Shown piece by piece: positions 1 to 9,233 of a stretch of 64,000 nt of DNA. Below the pieces are notes generated by a model. It worked only from the letters and a program-made list of their open reading frames with translations, was not told the origin of the DNA and did no database searches. Position 1 is the first letter of the stretch; each line of letters starts with the position of its first letter. The position numbers were made by a program, and so were the translations under genes. Origin of the DNA: JAAELZ01 sp965237485 (GTDB lineage: Bacteria > Pseudomonadota > Gammaproteobacteria > Arenicellales > Poriferihabitantaceae); contig CBDEFQ010000009.1 in NCBI GenBank assembly GCA_965237485.1, positions 1,178,001 to 1,242,000 of the forward strand. The letters are read 5' to 3'.

Positions 1-693
1 TTATTAGCAGGTTCAGCTTGGACTAGAGCAACCATTACCAGAATGTTTGCAGAATCTATCGCTGCCGTTTCATTCGTAACAGCCCTATCACTTGTGCCAA
101 TTTCTACTGTAGCAGCGGTATTTCAAGTTACTCCATTGGCGATAACCATGGGCACTGCATTGTTTTTGAATGAAACGGTTGGGTGGCGCCGGTGGGTTGC
201 TATCTTTGTAGGGTTCATCGGCGTTTTGCTTATTATTAAGCCTGGGTTTAGTAGTTTTGATCCATCGGTACTTTGGGTGTTGATATCCGTTCTAGGTGTG
301 GCTCTAAGAGATTTAGTTACGCGCACAATTCCCTCTAATGTGGCATCGTCAATTATATCCTTTCAAGCATTTTCATCTCTGATTGTTGCAGGCGCGATTG
401 CGCTTTTTATAACCTCTGAGAGTTTTGCGCCGGTCGCTAAAACGGAAATAACCTTTTTCGGTTGCGCGATTGTTTTCAGCATTACTGGCTATTACGCTAT
501 TGTTTCAGCCATGCGGGTTGGGGATGCATCGATAGTGGCCCCGTTTCGATATACGCGATTATTATTTTCATTGTTGGTCGGAATCATAGTGTTTGACGAG
601 ACCATTGATGGTTTAACCTTACTCGGTTCATTCATTATCATCGCAACGGGACTATATACCTTTATACGGGAGCAGCGGCTTTCGCAAGGGTAG
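1..693 (+). CDS. EamA/DMT-family membrane transporter (5' partial)
   Basis: The reading frame is open to the first base of the window, so the N-terminus lies upstream and about 230 residues are visible. The protein is almost entirely hydrophobic helices with short polar loops. It has the second-half signature of drug/metabolite transporters: a GFIGVLLIIKPG-like segment near the middle and a closing helix pair ending in a basic tail. Members export or import small metabolites across the inner membrane, but the substrate cannot be read from sequence. The first ATG inside the window (43) is internal to the domain and should not be taken as the true start. No partner gene is visible downstream, where the next gene is convergent. 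Confidence 0.85.
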   Translation, partial: LLAGSAWTRATITRMFAESIAAVSFVTALSLVPISTVAAVFQVTPLAITMGTALFLNETVGWRRWVAIFVGFIGVLLIIKPGFSSFDPSVLWVLISVLGVALRDLVTRTIPSNVASSIISFQAFSSLIVAGAIALFITSESFAPVAKTEITFFGCAIVFSITGYYAIVSAMRVGDASIVAPFRYTRLLFSLLVGIIVFDETIDGLTLLGSFIIIATGLYTFIREQRLSQG

Positions 694-786
694 CCAGACA
701 AGTCAATTAATTTGGAGCGTGCTCAATTGGCTACGCTCAACCTCTTAAAATTACTAGCCTTTACTGGAATGAAATAGCATAGGGCA

Positions 787-810
787 AGGTGAACCGTTTT
801 AAGGTTCACT
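787..810. terminator. Hairpin between convergent genes
   Basis: A 7-bp perfect stem (GTGAACC / GGTTCAC) with a short loop lies between the end of the transporter and the end of the convergent DUF3461 gene. The run of T after it is weak, so it is only a candidate bidirectional terminator. The rest of the 694-943 interval shows no gene. Confidence 0.35.
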
Positions 811-943
811 TTATCCTTCACTCGGCAGCCAACATGAGGCCGCTGTTACGCCAACTAACATAGATTACAGTGCCGGTCCTTCTTCAATGTCTTTGCGTAA
901 TCCTGCTATAAACGCTTTTGCGGGCGCTACAAAATAACTGGCT

Positions 944-1330
944 TTAGTCTAAGTCTTCAATCAAGTTTCTAAGATAGGCAATGCGCGTATTAGTTTCCTC
1001 TTTTAAATGAGCTATTTCATCGAGGATAATTTTTTTACTTTCGCTACGCGAATGCTTACTTTTAACGATACCGGATAGTTCTCCTATCACCTTATTCAAA
1101 AATGGTGAAATTTCGTGCACCGTTTCAGTTCGGTTACGGCCACCATCGGCTACTATCATTTTTTCCGCGCGACCAAATTGGTATTTTCTACTAACAGGAA
1201 GTAACGAACCCTTTGCTCGTTTGTACACGATACGCAGAGTATCGATATTATTAATATTCTGTAGGGAGTACCTAGAAATTTGGGTGGGATTGCTTATCCC
1301 CATTTGCGATAGTGCTGGATAGTCGGCCAT
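944..1330 (-). CDS. DUF3461 family protein
   Basis: This 128-residue protein starts MADYPALSQMGI and continues with the NPTQISRYSL region typical of the DUF3461 family of small gammaproteobacterial proteins. A conserved central stretch holds KIxxKRxKGSLLP-like and RKYQFGRAEKM segments, and the C-terminal third is helical and charged, probably a coiled coil. No catalytic motif is known for the family and function is undetermined. It is transcribed as a single gene, convergent with the transporter and separated by about 200 bp from the CNNM pair. Length matches the family, so the start at 1330 is likely correct. Confidence 0.85.
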   Translation of the reverse strand: MADYPALSQMGISNPTQISRYSLQNINNIDTLRIVYKRAKGSLLPVSRKYQFGRAEKMIVADGGRNRTETVHEISPFLNKVIGELSGIVKSKHSRSESKKIILDEIAHLKEETNTRIAYLRNLIEDLD

Positions 1331-1537
1331 ATTTATTATCTCTTTGAAGCTAGTGAGGCGATACTATAGATGAAGCAGTTGTTACACACAACCTCAATAG
1401 ATTGCGGTAGCGGATTTCAGCACGCTGTATTTATAATTAATTATTGTTTACGCCAATTAACGGATGCTAAACGTTCCAAGTCGATTACAATTCAGCTTTG
1501 GCGCGATGATCTAAGCTATTTCGGTACGAAGTACCCA

Positions 1538-2770
1538 CTACCACGTCACTTGCACTTCAATTATTGCTCTAGGGCTGGCTTTGGATACAGTAAAACATAC
1601 ATCTCGGATGACTGTGCTTTCACCCTTAGCAGGAATTTGGTCAAACCGATTTAGCAATAATCCCGCCAAGGAGGCGTAACTTGTGCTGGGTAACTTGAGG
1701 CTTAACGCATCACTTAGTTGTTCTGGTGTGATATGGGCGTTCACTAAATAATTGCGCGCACCTAGTTGTTGAATCATGCTCAGTGCGCTGGGATCTTTAT
1801 CGTGCTCGTCTTCGATATCGGCTACCACTTCTTCCATAATATCTTCTACCGAAATTAAGCCGATTGCCATGTTGTCGGCATTCAACACTACAGCCACTTG
1901 CGCTTTTAGTTGACGTAGGTCACTGAATAATTCGGCAACGCTTTGGTCACTAGAAGTTGTATGGATAGTTTGCAAAAATGTTTTGGCGGGTGTGTTCGGA
2001 TCTTCGCCTAACATATCCAACGTGTTTATCAGACCGATAATGTCCTCGGGTTCGGAATCGAATACCGGTAAGCGAATATGTCCACACACTCTCGCTAGCT
2101 CAATCGCCTCGCTGGCCGTGCTGTTTACGTCTAAAGCGTAAACGTCGGCTAATGGAGTCATTGCCGATTTGGCCGTGGTCTCTGAATAATTAAAAACTCG
2201 TTGGATCATGTCTTTTTCAATTTCGTCGATGTCGCCTTCTACTAGGTCGGGTGTATTCACCATTGCGATAAGCTCCTGGCGCTGAATAAACGGGCTGGCC
2301 GCGTCGGGTGCTTTACGATTAATAAATTTAGAAACTCGAGAAAAAATAAAAATTATGGGTAACGCTATAATAGAAAATAGCCACAAGCCGTATATTACTT
2401 TCGGCACGAGGCTGTGCGCTTTTTGTTGAAAAATACTCTTCGGAATTATTTCTGCAAATAGCCAAATCAGAGGCACCAGAATTAAAACCGCGTAAACTCC
2501 TCCTTGTTCGCCAAATTGGCTGAGACCATACGTCGTCGCAATGGTGCTGTTGGTGACAGTTGCGATATTGGTACCTACCAAGGTGGTGGATAACATCCAG
2601 TCTGGGCGGTCGAGCATACTCAACGCGTATCGAGAACCGCGTGAGCCATTCGCAGCTTGATGTCGCAACATCCCTTTTTCCACACTCACCATAGCTATTT
2701 CTGAACCCGAAAAAAACGCCTGCATGGCCAAGAAAAACAAGACGCTGCTGATAACTACTGTTAACGTCAT
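1538..2770 (-). CDS. CNNM/CorC-HlyC family protein (DUF21-CBS-CorC), second of pair
   Basis: This 410-residue membrane protein has an N-terminal DUF21 domain (residues ~1-160) with the SGSEIAMVS and AEIIPKSI motifs and three to four membrane segments. Tandem CBS domains follow (~180-310), then a C-terminal CorC/HlyC domain. Family members are implicated in magnesium/divalent-cation export or regulation at the inner membrane; direction and ion are inferred, not shown. Its ATG overlaps the stop of the upstream paralogue by 4 bp, so the two are almost certainly co-translated. A forward ORF overlapping its 3' end (1370-1654) is not credible as a gene. Confidence 0.88.
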   Translation of the reverse strand: MTLTVVISSVLFFLAMQAFFSGSEIAMVSVEKGMLRHQAANGSRGSRYALSMLDRPDWMLSTTLVGTNIATVTNSTIATTYGLSQFGEQGGVYAVLILVPLIWLFAEIIPKSIFQQKAHSLVPKVIYGLWLFSIIALPIIFIFSRVSKFINRKAPDAASPFIQRQELIAMVNTPDLVEGDIDEIEKDMIQRVFNYSETTAKSAMTPLADVYALDVNSTASEAIELARVCGHIRLPVFDSEPEDIIGLINTLDMLGEDPNTPAKTFLQTIHTTSSDQSVAELFSDLRQLKAQVAVVLNADNMAIGLISVEDIMEEVVADIEDEHDKDPSALSMIQQLGARNYLVNAHITPEQLSDALSLKLPSTSYASLAGLLLNRFDQIPAKGESTVIRDVCFTVSKASPRAIIEVQVTW

Positions 2771-4059
2771 GCCGTTTTCACATCGATGGTTGGTGGGGCA
2801 TCGAATTTAATTTCGATATCGTTGATTCGATTATCCCGCATAGAAATAACAACTAACTCTAGCCCGTCAAATTTCACACTATCACCCTCGTTGGGCAACT
2901 CACCCAGTGTGTGGAAAATAAGACCGCCGACAGTTTCTACGTGTTCATCGCTTAGGTGGGTATTGAACTCGCTGTTGAAGTCGTCTATCTCCATAATACC
3001 GTCGACCATGTAGCGACCATCTTCTATGGAAAAGCTAGAGCGCGCATCTTCTTCCGATGGGCTATATATATCGCCGAATATAGTTTCTAGCAAATCTTCC
3101 ATAGTCACTAAACCGACTACGCCACCGTATTCATCAACCACAACAGCGATACTAATTTTTTTGTCACGAAATACTTTAAACAAATCGGCGCCTGATTTTG
3201 TTTCTGGCACAAAATAGGGCGCACGTAATAGGTATTTGTAGTTATAAAGGTGGCGTTTGCCGTCCGTTAGATCCACGCCCATTAACTCTCTGGCAAATAG
3301 GATGCCGACAATGTCGTCTCTGTTTTTGCCAAACACTGGCATTTTGGTGTGTTTGTGACTAGAGAAATTCTCTAAGCACTCTGGCATAGTTAGCTCTAGT
3401 GGAATCGAAGAAATGTCAGAACGTGGAGTCATAATATCTTCAGCGGAGACATTTCCGAAATCAAAAATTTGATGAATCATTTCGGCTTCGGCACTATCTA
3501 GTGCGCCTTTTTGCAGCGCATCTGCCGCCAAGGTGCGCACCATATCTTCTGTGATCAAATTACCCTCGGAGCGTTCCTTGCCGATTAATAAGGTGATGAT
3601 TCGATCCGCTACGGATCTTACGACACCTCTAATTGGAGTAGTAAGCCAAGTAAATTTGTCTATAAGGGGTGCTTGGAAGACTGCAAATTTGATGTTATGG
3701 CGAATAGCTAAAGTTTTTGGCGTGATTTCACCAAATAGCAATAACAAAGGCACCATCACCAAAAGATTGATGTAGACACCCTTGTCTCCGACTAGGGCGA
3801 GAATAATGGCCGTTGAAATGGCAGAGGCCGCTACATTGACACTTTCATTGCCAATCAGAATTGCGATAATCAAGCGCCGTGGTTGCGAGAGTAACTTTTC
3901 AATAATTAAACCACGTTCTGGATATTTCTCGCTGATCTCTTGTCGGTGAGTGCGCTTGAGCGAAAATAGCGCAGTCTCTGAACTAGAAAAGAACCCCGAA
4001 AGCACCAATAACACCACAAGCAGCACTACCTGTATAACAAGTGTGCCGTCCATTAGCAA
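2767..4059 (-). CDS. CNNM/CorC-HlyC family protein (DUF21-CBS-CorC), first of pair
   Basis: This 430-residue paralogue of the following gene has the same order: DUF21 membrane domain with FFSSSETALFSLKR and GEITPKTLA motifs (residues ~20-150), a CBS pair (~200-330, including VVDEYGGVVGLVTMEDLLE) and a C-terminal CorC/HlyC domain (~345-425). Two adjacent, diverged copies with a 4-bp overlap suggest a hetero-oligomeric or functionally paired cation-transport unit. This is inferred from arrangement only. The promoter should lie in the 4060-4367 gap, which it shares divergently with a small forward gene. Confidence 0.88.
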   Translation of the reverse strand: MLMDGTLVIQVVLLVVLLVLSGFFSSSETALFSLKRTHRQEISEKYPERGLIIEKLLSQPRRLIIAILIGNESVNVAASAISTAIILALVGDKGVYINLLVMVPLLLLFGEITPKTLAIRHNIKFAVFQAPLIDKFTWLTTPIRGVVRSVADRIITLLIGKERSEGNLITEDMVRTLAADALQKGALDSAEAEMIHQIFDFGNVSAEDIMTPRSDISSIPLELTMPECLENFSSHKHTKMPVFGKNRDDIVGILFARELMGVDLTDGKRHLYNYKYLLRAPYFVPETKSGADLFKVFRDKKISIAVVVDEYGGVVGLVTMEDLLETIFGDIYSPSEEDARSSFSIEDGRYMVDGIMEIDDFNSEFNTHLSDEHVETVGGLIFHTLGELPNEGDSVKFDGLELVVISMRDNRINDIEIKFDAPPTIDVKTA

Positions 4060-4367
4060 AAATTCATTGAGAATGAGGAGTTTGGGTGTCTAATAATGGT
4101 AAAACGGTGAGGTTCCTCAACAGAAGAATCTGGCAATACAATCAAAATAGTAAAATTAGTTATGGGGGATTATTATAGGAGAATCTGCCTACATTGCGCA
4201 AGCTAATGAATTTGAACAGTTAACTTTGATCCAGAGTATTAATAAGGGCAAAAACGCAATGTCTCACCCTTAGCGACTTACCACTATATTGCCACTTTTA
4301 TAACGATACTTTGACAGTTCGAATGGGTTTAATAAAGGCTCAGAAATGTAGTTTGGGTTAAGAAACA
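4060..4367. other. Divergent intergenic region
   Basis: This 308-bp AT-rich spacer separates the CNNM operon (minus) from a small plus-strand gene and must contain both promoters. No convincing structured RNA or riboswitch was seen, although a Mg-responsive leader would be the obvious thing to look for upstream of CNNM genes. Confidence 0.4.
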
Positions 4368-4637
4368 ATGGGCCACCAAATATTTATACCGATGACAGAC
4401 GAGATACTCTTCGATCGACCTGAATTGATCAGTTCGCCGTTGCGCCCATATAGTCAGGATTTACCTTGCTTACATTGGCTTGAAGTCGAGTTGAATCCCA
4501 CTGAATCAATTAGGGATCTCCAAAAGTGCGACCAGAACTACAAGGAATCGACAAAGCGTCGCGAAGTTAAGTCACAAGCAAAACCCCAAGTACAGTCTTT
4601 GGGTAATGTGGTGTTCCCACATTTCGCTACTGCTTAG
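4368..4637 (+). CDS. Conserved hypothetical protein
   Basis: This is an 89-residue soluble protein starting MGHQIFIPMTDEILFDRPEL. The N-terminal half has a well-formed, non-repetitive composition with a short LPCLHWLEVE motif; the C-terminal part is polar and low in conserved features. It resembles small uncharacterised gammaproteobacterial proteins in overall pattern, but no family name or function can be assigned. It stands alone between the CNNM promoter region and a truncated locus. It could be spurious, but its reading frame is clean and codon use looks like that of its neighbours. Confidence 0.55.
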   Translation: MGHQIFIPMTDEILFDRPELISSPLRPYSQDLPCLHWLEVELNPTESIRDLQKCDQNYKESTKRREVKSQAKPQVQSLGNVVFPHFATA

Positions 4638-4741
4638 CAATTATATCATTTAAACACCCCTAGTTTTATTCCTTCTGCCTTACCTGCGCTAACACGCAGT
4701 GAGTGATGGATATGCTCATTTTTGTCGTCAACACAGCGTAT

Positions 4742-4768
4742 ATAAGGCAAATAAGGCAAATAAGGCAA
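4742..4768. repeat. Three tandem copies of a 9-bp unit
   Basis: ATAAGGCAA is repeated three times without mismatch, immediately upstream of a strong inverted repeat and a truncated reading frame. Its role is unknown; slippage could alter promoter spacing. Confidence 0.8.
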
Positions 4769-4772
4769 ATTA

Positions 4773-4812
4773 ATTTGCAACTATTTAGCTGTAATAAGTT
4801 ACAGTTGCAAAT
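4773..4812. promoter_or_regulatory. Nested inverted repeat, operator- or attenuator-like
   Basis: Outer arms ATTTGCAA (4773-4780) and TTGCAAAT (4805-4812) are perfect inverted repeats and enclose a second perfect palindrome CTGTAA-taag-TTACAG (4789-4804). It sits about 60 bp upstream of an ATG at 4875, in an AT-rich promoter-like stretch. Such a symmetric structure fits a regulator site or RNA hairpin for the gene that ISNCY later truncated. The assignment is inference. Confidence 0.5.
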
Positions 4813-4874
4813 GTATCCTAGCTTTGTTGTACAATTTCAATAAGTTAAAAGAGTTTTTGTAAGAAGAACCGAGA

Positions 4875-4937
4875 ATGGCTATGAAGGACCGTTTATTGTT
4901 AGAAGTAAATAGAACTGTCCGGATTATTAACACATAG
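4875..4937 (+). pseudogene. 5' stub of a gene cut by the ISNCY element
   Basis: A plausible start (MAMKDRLLLEVNRTV) is followed after about 15 codons by sequence that appears to be the end of the ISNCY element, and the frame stops at 4937. The stub is too short to identify the gene. The well-developed upstream region (tandem repeat plus nested palindrome) argues that a regulated gene once began here. Confidence 0.35.
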
Positions 4938-5020
4938 TCTGTCCGCTTTAGTTATTGCCGATGAATGAGTGAAGGGCGTAGCCCGTAATGAATTCATCGG
5001 CGGCAAATTGCGAAGCCCGG

Positions 5021-5980
5021 TTACGCAACTTTGCTCTTAATCTGTTTTTGTTGCACCAGTATTCCATCGGCTGTGTATCGGCCTAATCGCCTTGGACCAT
5101 GATCAATCGACAATGAGCCATCAAGGTGGCGCGATACTTTTACTTTAGCTTTGACGTAATGATAGCGGTGTTGATCTTTAGGTAGCTGCAGAGACAGCGT
5201 CTCAAACTGTACGCTGTTGTCTTTACCCACCACACGCTCGTACTGTTCGCATAGATAATCGTCAAGATCGATGCCCGCAAGCGGCACAAAGGTGCTACCT
5301 TGCTCTCTAGCTGGATGACTGAATTCTTTATTGTGTCTGGGCATATAATGATCTCTAAGGTATTTATTAGCCGCTTGCATGCCAGTGATACCCATCAACG
5401 CAAGCTCGTTCGGTAATCGCCCTTGGTGTGTGCCAAACGCACGTTCGGAACGGCCTCTGGCTTCAGGAGAATAAGCCGCTATCATGCCAATGCCTAATCT
5501 CTTCATCGCCAACCCAAATTGAGTTGGGCCATTCTTATCCACCTTGCCGCCAGCCTCAGGCGTATGCCAATAGTGGCTGCCTCGGTCAGAGTAAAACGAA
5601 CAGAATAGCCCCTTCACCTTAAGTACATCTTTAACCCCAAGCAAGCTGCTGTGCGTGCCTTCCTCTCCGACAAAGCGCATGGAATAATGCTTATTGGTGG
5701 CATCATCCAGGGTGACGATTAAGTCCCAAGACACATCAGGTACCCATTGGTGAGTACTGCCATCCTGGTGAATCATCATACCTGGCAAGGCGCCAGGTAG
5801 ACGTTTAATGCGGTGAGGGCCGCGTGTTTTAGATTTACGCACCAGGTCTGCGCTTTGTAGCTTATTCTTAACCCAACTGTAGCTACGCTTACCTTGGTGC
5901 TCGCGTTGATACCATGTATGGAAGTGGCGCACATTCCAGCCTTGATAGCGTGTTGAGTATAGGTCTTGTAGCTTGATCAT
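5021..5980 (-). pseudogene. ISNCY-type transposase, 5'-truncated
   Basis: 319 residues of an integrase-fold (DDE) transposase remain. The likely catalytic residues are D73 (MIHQDGS), D132 (YSDRGSHY) and E179 (ARGRSERAFG), followed by the C-terminal ISNCY-like region. The N-terminal DNA-binding part is missing because the gene ends abruptly at the boundary of the adjacent IS256 copy (5981). The ATG at that boundary is therefore fortuitous. Its end at about 4915-5020 truncates an upstream gene. The family call rests on motif pattern and length of the remaining part. Confidence 0.75.
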
Positions 5981-7329
5981 GAGTTATGCCTGAAAGTGGT
6001 GTATGGAGTAGTTGACTAAAAGCGGCGTATCGGGATGAATTGAGTTTACAACAACTTAAACTTCCACAGACATACGCCACTATGAAACAGAATAAAATTA
6101 TTTCCTTTGAAAAGCCAGAGCAAAGCATCGATCCGCTGCAAGAATTGATTCGCAATGGTGCTAGGCAACTCATTCAAACCGCGATCGAGAGTGAGTTATC
6201 TGAACTGCTGTATCGCAATTGTGACAAAGTCTCAGATTCAGGACACGCTGGTGTCGTTCGTAACGGCTATTTGCCAGAACGTGAACTGCAAACCGGGATC
6301 GGCCCAGTCAAAGTACGTATCCCCAAGGTGCGCTCCCGCACTGGAGTACCGATCACCTTTCGATCTGCTTTAGTGCCGCCGTATGTGCGTAAAACGAGAA
6401 CACTAGAAGCGGCCTTGCCTTGGCTGTATCTCAAGGGTGTCAGCACTGGAGAAATGGGGGATGCACTGAGCGTGCTAGTGGGTCAATCAGCGACTGGGTT
6501 ATCATCAAGCACAGTGAGTAAGCTCAAAGCAACGTGGTCTCAGGAGTACAAGGATTGGAATAGAGAAGGTTTAGATCGAGATCGATGGGTTTATCTATGG
6601 GCGGACGGGATACACAGCGGCCTGCGCGGCGATGAGGGCCGGCTCTGTGCCTTAGTTGTCATCGGAGTGAATGAGCGCGGTCACAAGAAATTACTGGCGA
6701 TTGAAGACGGTGAGCGAGAGTCTACGCAGAGTTGGCGAGAGGTGTTGTTGGCACTCAAGGAGCGAGGCCTGAATCAACCAGAGCTGGGCATCGGTGATGG
6801 TACTTTAGGCTTTTGGAATGCCCTGGAAGAAGTCTATCCTGGCACTAAACATCAACGGTGCTGGGTGCATAAAACGGCCAACGTGCTGAACAAGCTGCCT
6901 AAATCGGTGCAGCCCAAAGCAAAAGCAGCTCTGCATAACATTTGGCAGGAAGAAACCAAAGAAGCGGCGCAAAGTGCCTATCAATTATTCATTAAAACCT
7001 GTCAAGACAAGTATCCAAAAGCCACGCAGTGCTTGGAAAAAGATCGCGAAGAGTTAATGACGTTCTACTCGTTCCCTGCCAAGCACTGGATGAGCATACG
7101 TACTACGAATCCAATTGAATCAACATTCGCGACTATCCGACACCGTACCAAACGATGCAAGGGATGTCTTAGCCGTGATGGCATGTTAAGTATGATGTTC
7201 AAGCTGGGTCAGTGCGCAGAGAAAAAGTGGAACCGAATACGCGGGTTCGCCTATCTAGCAAAAGTGATTCCCCAGACGTCAGGGTAGTTGCACACATTTT
7301 AATTCACAAGGGGCGGCGGAGAAATACTC

Positions 7330-7821
7330 ATGCCGAAATATAGCGTAGAACGAAGAGAAGCTGTTTTATCTAAATTATTATCATCAAATAGTCAGTCCTT
7401 CGCAGAAATATCTAGAGAAGAAGGAATCAGTGTTCAAACCTTGTATGATTGGCGAAATAAAGCCAGACGATCAGGAGTTTTAATGCCTAATAGTGATTCA
7501 TCTAATCAGTGGGATTGCCAAACTAAGTTCACCGTAGTTCTTGAAACTGCTGCGATGAATGAACAAGAATTATCTGCGTATTGCCGAGAGAAAGGCCTAT
7601 ACCCTACTCAAATAACGCAATGGCGAGAAGCTTGTATTAATGGTGTTGATGAGGCTCTCATTAGCCCTAAAGTTGCGCGCGATGAAATACGTGCGTTAAA
7701 AAAAGACAAGAAGAAGCTAGAAACCCAGCTGCGCCGCAAAGATAAAGCCTTGGCTGAAACGGCCGCATTATTAGTATTACAAAAAAAGTTTCAGGCGCTT
7801 TGGGAGGACGAGGAAGTATGA
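7330..7821 (+). CDS. IS3-family OrfA (HTH protein)
   Basis: This 163-residue protein has two helix-turn-helix-like segments in its first half, including FAEISREEGISVQTLYDWR, typical of IS3 OrfA proteins that bind the element ends. A lysine-rich coiled coil at the end (RALKKDKKKLETQLRRKDK) corresponds to the leucine-zipper region. Its stop overlaps the orfB start as ATGA. Two tandem HTH segments make it longer than the usual ~90-100 residues. No frameshift is needed for orfB here; translational coupling is enough. Confidence 0.85.
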   Translation: MPKYSVERREAVLSKLLSSNSQSFAEISREEGISVQTLYDWRNKARRSGVLMPNSDSSNQWDCQTKFTVVLETAAMNEQELSAYCREKGLYPTQITQWREACINGVDEALISPKVARDEIRALKKDKKKLETQLRRKDKALAETAALLVLQKKFQALWEDEEV

Positions 7822-8867
7822 TTACGACTCAGACGCGCATTAAAGTAATCAATGATGTTAATGAAGCAGTAGACGCAGGTTCAAAGCGTTCAAGTGCTTG
7901 TGAGTTGGTTGGCCTTGCCGAGTCTACGCTTAGACGTTGGAAGCCAAAAGGAGAAGATAGTATCCGCAGTGATCAACGTCCTTTGGTAGAAAAGCCAGTC
8001 CCTGGCAATAAACTAAGCGAGCAAGAGCAGCAACACATTTTATCGATATGTAATGAATCGGCATACCATCATTTGCCGCCGTCGCAAATAGTACCGCAGT
8101 TGGCTGACAAAGGTATTTATGTGGCCAGCGAGTCTAGCTTTTATCGAGTTCTCAAGGCGCATGGGCAATTGAAGCACCGCGGCCGCGCCAAACAAAAGCA
8201 GTCCCGAACACCCGATACTCATATAGCGCTAAAACCTAATGCTGTGTGGATGTGGGATATCACCTATTTGGCGACGCGTACTATTGGCAAGCATTATTAC
8301 CTGTACATGGTAGAAGACCTTTACAGTCGCTATGGCGTTCACTGGGAAGTACATCCTGTTGAAAGCGGTGAATTAGGTGCGCAGTTGATGTCTCAGGCGG
8401 CTCTAAAAGTGGCCAGCTGCGATGGCATGCCCGTCTTACACAGTGATAATGGCAGCCCAATGAAATCGTTCACAATGAGAGCGAAGTTAGAAGCATTAGG
8501 AATAAAGCCCTCTTACTCAAGGCCAAGAGTAAGCAATGACAACGCTTATATTGAATCCATGTTTAGAACGGTAAAGTATTGCCCTGCGTGGCCTTCTCAA
8601 GGCTTCGATAGCTTAGAGGCCGCCCGCCAATGGGTGGGTAAGTTTATGCAATGGTATAACGAAGAACATCGTCACAGTGCTATACGCTACGTTACACCTG
8701 GCCAGCGTTATCGCGGTGAAGATAGTGCCCTATTAGCAAAACGAGAAGTTGTTTATCAGGAAGCTAAAGCAGCAAAACCTAATCGGTGGTCTGGCCAAAC
8801 CCGAAATTGGCGGCCTTGTGGTGCGGTTGCGCTGAACCCACAAAAAGAAGTATTATTGGCTGCGTAG
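7818..8867 (+). CDS. IS3-family transposase OrfB
   Basis: This integrase-core (rve) transposase has its catalytic triad at D153 (MWDITYLA), D216 (LHSDNGSP) and E252 (NAYIESMF), numbered from an in-frame start at 7800; the ATG at 7818, overlapping the orfA stop, is the likelier start. An N-terminal HTH region (residues ~20-55) precedes the core. All catalytic motifs are intact and the frame is unbroken, so this is probably a functional copy. It is the only copy of this element in the window. Confidence 0.88.
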   Translation: MITTQTRIKVINDVNEAVDAGSKRSSACELVGLAESTLRRWKPKGEDSIRSDQRPLVEKPVPGNKLSEQEQQHILSICNESAYHHLPPSQIVPQLADKGIYVASESSFYRVLKAHGQLKHRGRAKQKQSRTPDTHIALKPNAVWMWDITYLATRTIGKHYYLYMVEDLYSRYGVHWEVHPVESGELGAQLMSQAALKVASCDGMPVLHSDNGSPMKSFTMRAKLEALGIKPSYSRPRVSNDNAYIESMFRTVKYCPAWPSQGFDSLEAARQWVGKFMQWYNEEHRHSAIRYVTPGQRYRGEDSALLAKREVVYQEAKAAKPNRWSGQTRNWRPCGAVALNPQKEVLLAA

Positions 8868-9015
8868 GAAAATGTGCAACTACCCTGAAAATTGCCGGAT
8901 TCAAGGGGTTCCATTTAAAGATGGAATAGAGCAAACTAATGACTACTCAGATCAAACCGAGGCCGCTTGAAGAAAATGCCTCATACACCAGATTCGAGCA
9001 TAACTCGATGAATAA

Positions 9016-9028
9016 TGACATTTTGTCA
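9016..9028. promoter_or_regulatory. Palindrome upstream of the HTH gene
   Basis: TGACA-TTT-TGTCA, a perfect 5-bp inverted repeat with a 3-bp spacer, ends 22 bp before the ATG of the small HTH protein and immediately follows the right end of IS256 copy A. The position fits an autoregulatory operator for the HTH protein. Its 5' context has been replaced by the IS. Confidence 0.45.
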
Positions 9029-9050
9029 AAATCTTTACCAGTAGAATAAT

Positions 9051-9233
9051 ATGCCTGAGATAGCAAACATTACCGAATTTGGCACCTTGCGCGAAAAAGT
9101 CGGACTATCTATCACCGAAGCGGCTGAAATAATTGGCAAAAACGAACGCACAATCAGACGCTATGAGGATAGCAGTTCTTCTGGTAGTCAGCCGTCAATC
9201 TTGGCAATCAATGCAATCGGTGTTTCGCAATGA
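9051..9233 (+). CDS. Small helix-turn-helix protein upstream of the R-M genes
   Basis: This 60-residue protein is essentially one HTH unit: TLREKVGLSITEAAEIIGKN followed by ERTIRRYED, the pattern of XRE-like repressors in which the second helix reads the operator. It is shorter than typical restriction-modification controller (C) proteins (~80 residues), and the tail after residue 45 is unstructured. It lies ~200 bp upstream of the methyltransferase in the same direction. It may control the R-M operon or be a leftover from an excised phage or plasmid module. The sequence does not decide between these. Confidence 0.55.
   Translation: MPEIANITEFGTLREKVGLSITEAAEIIGKNERTIRRYEDSSSSGSQPSILAINAIGVSQ

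Larger units (their letters stand above)
7271..8897 (+). mobile_element. IS3-family element inside IS256 copy A
   Basis: The element lies between two copies of GATT (7267-7270 and 8898-8901), a 4-bp target duplication. Its ends share an imperfect inverted repeat with the identical core CAGGGTAGTTGCACA. It is about 1627 bp and carries orfA and orfB overlapping by 4 bp. The insertion interrupts the IS256 transposase gene, so it is younger than that copy. Confidence 0.85.
6082..8970 (+). pseudogene. IS256-family transposase, disrupted near its 3' end
   Basis: The first ~400 codons match the intact copies: DDE residues at about D189 (WADGIHSG), D253 (IGDGTLGF) and E360 (NPIESTF) in the long-start numbering, and the CWVHK motif. 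At 7270 the frame is broken by an IS3-family insertion; the last codons resume at 8902 and end at 8970. The insertion leaves the catalytic core but replaces the tail with five unrelated residues. The likely natural start is the ATG at 6082 rather than an upstream TTG. A residual activity cannot be excluded. Confidence 0.85.
5981..9006 (+). mobile_element. IS256-family element copy A, interrupted by an IS3-family element
   Basis: The ends are inverted repeats beginning GAGTTATGCC on the left and ending GCATAACTC on the right. They match the other three copies in the window (34717-36110, 39814-42476, 54250-55643). The uninterrupted element is 1394 bp, as measured on two intact copies. The 8 bp on each side (TTGATCAT and GATGAATA) do not match, so this copy is not flanked by its original target duplication. 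A deletion or recombination has occurred here. Confidence 0.9.

Noticed and set aside
1370..1654. A 94-residue forward frame between DUF3461 and the CNNM pair
   Set aside because: It overlaps the 3' end of a certain gene on the other strand, has no family resemblance and lacks a ribosome binding site.
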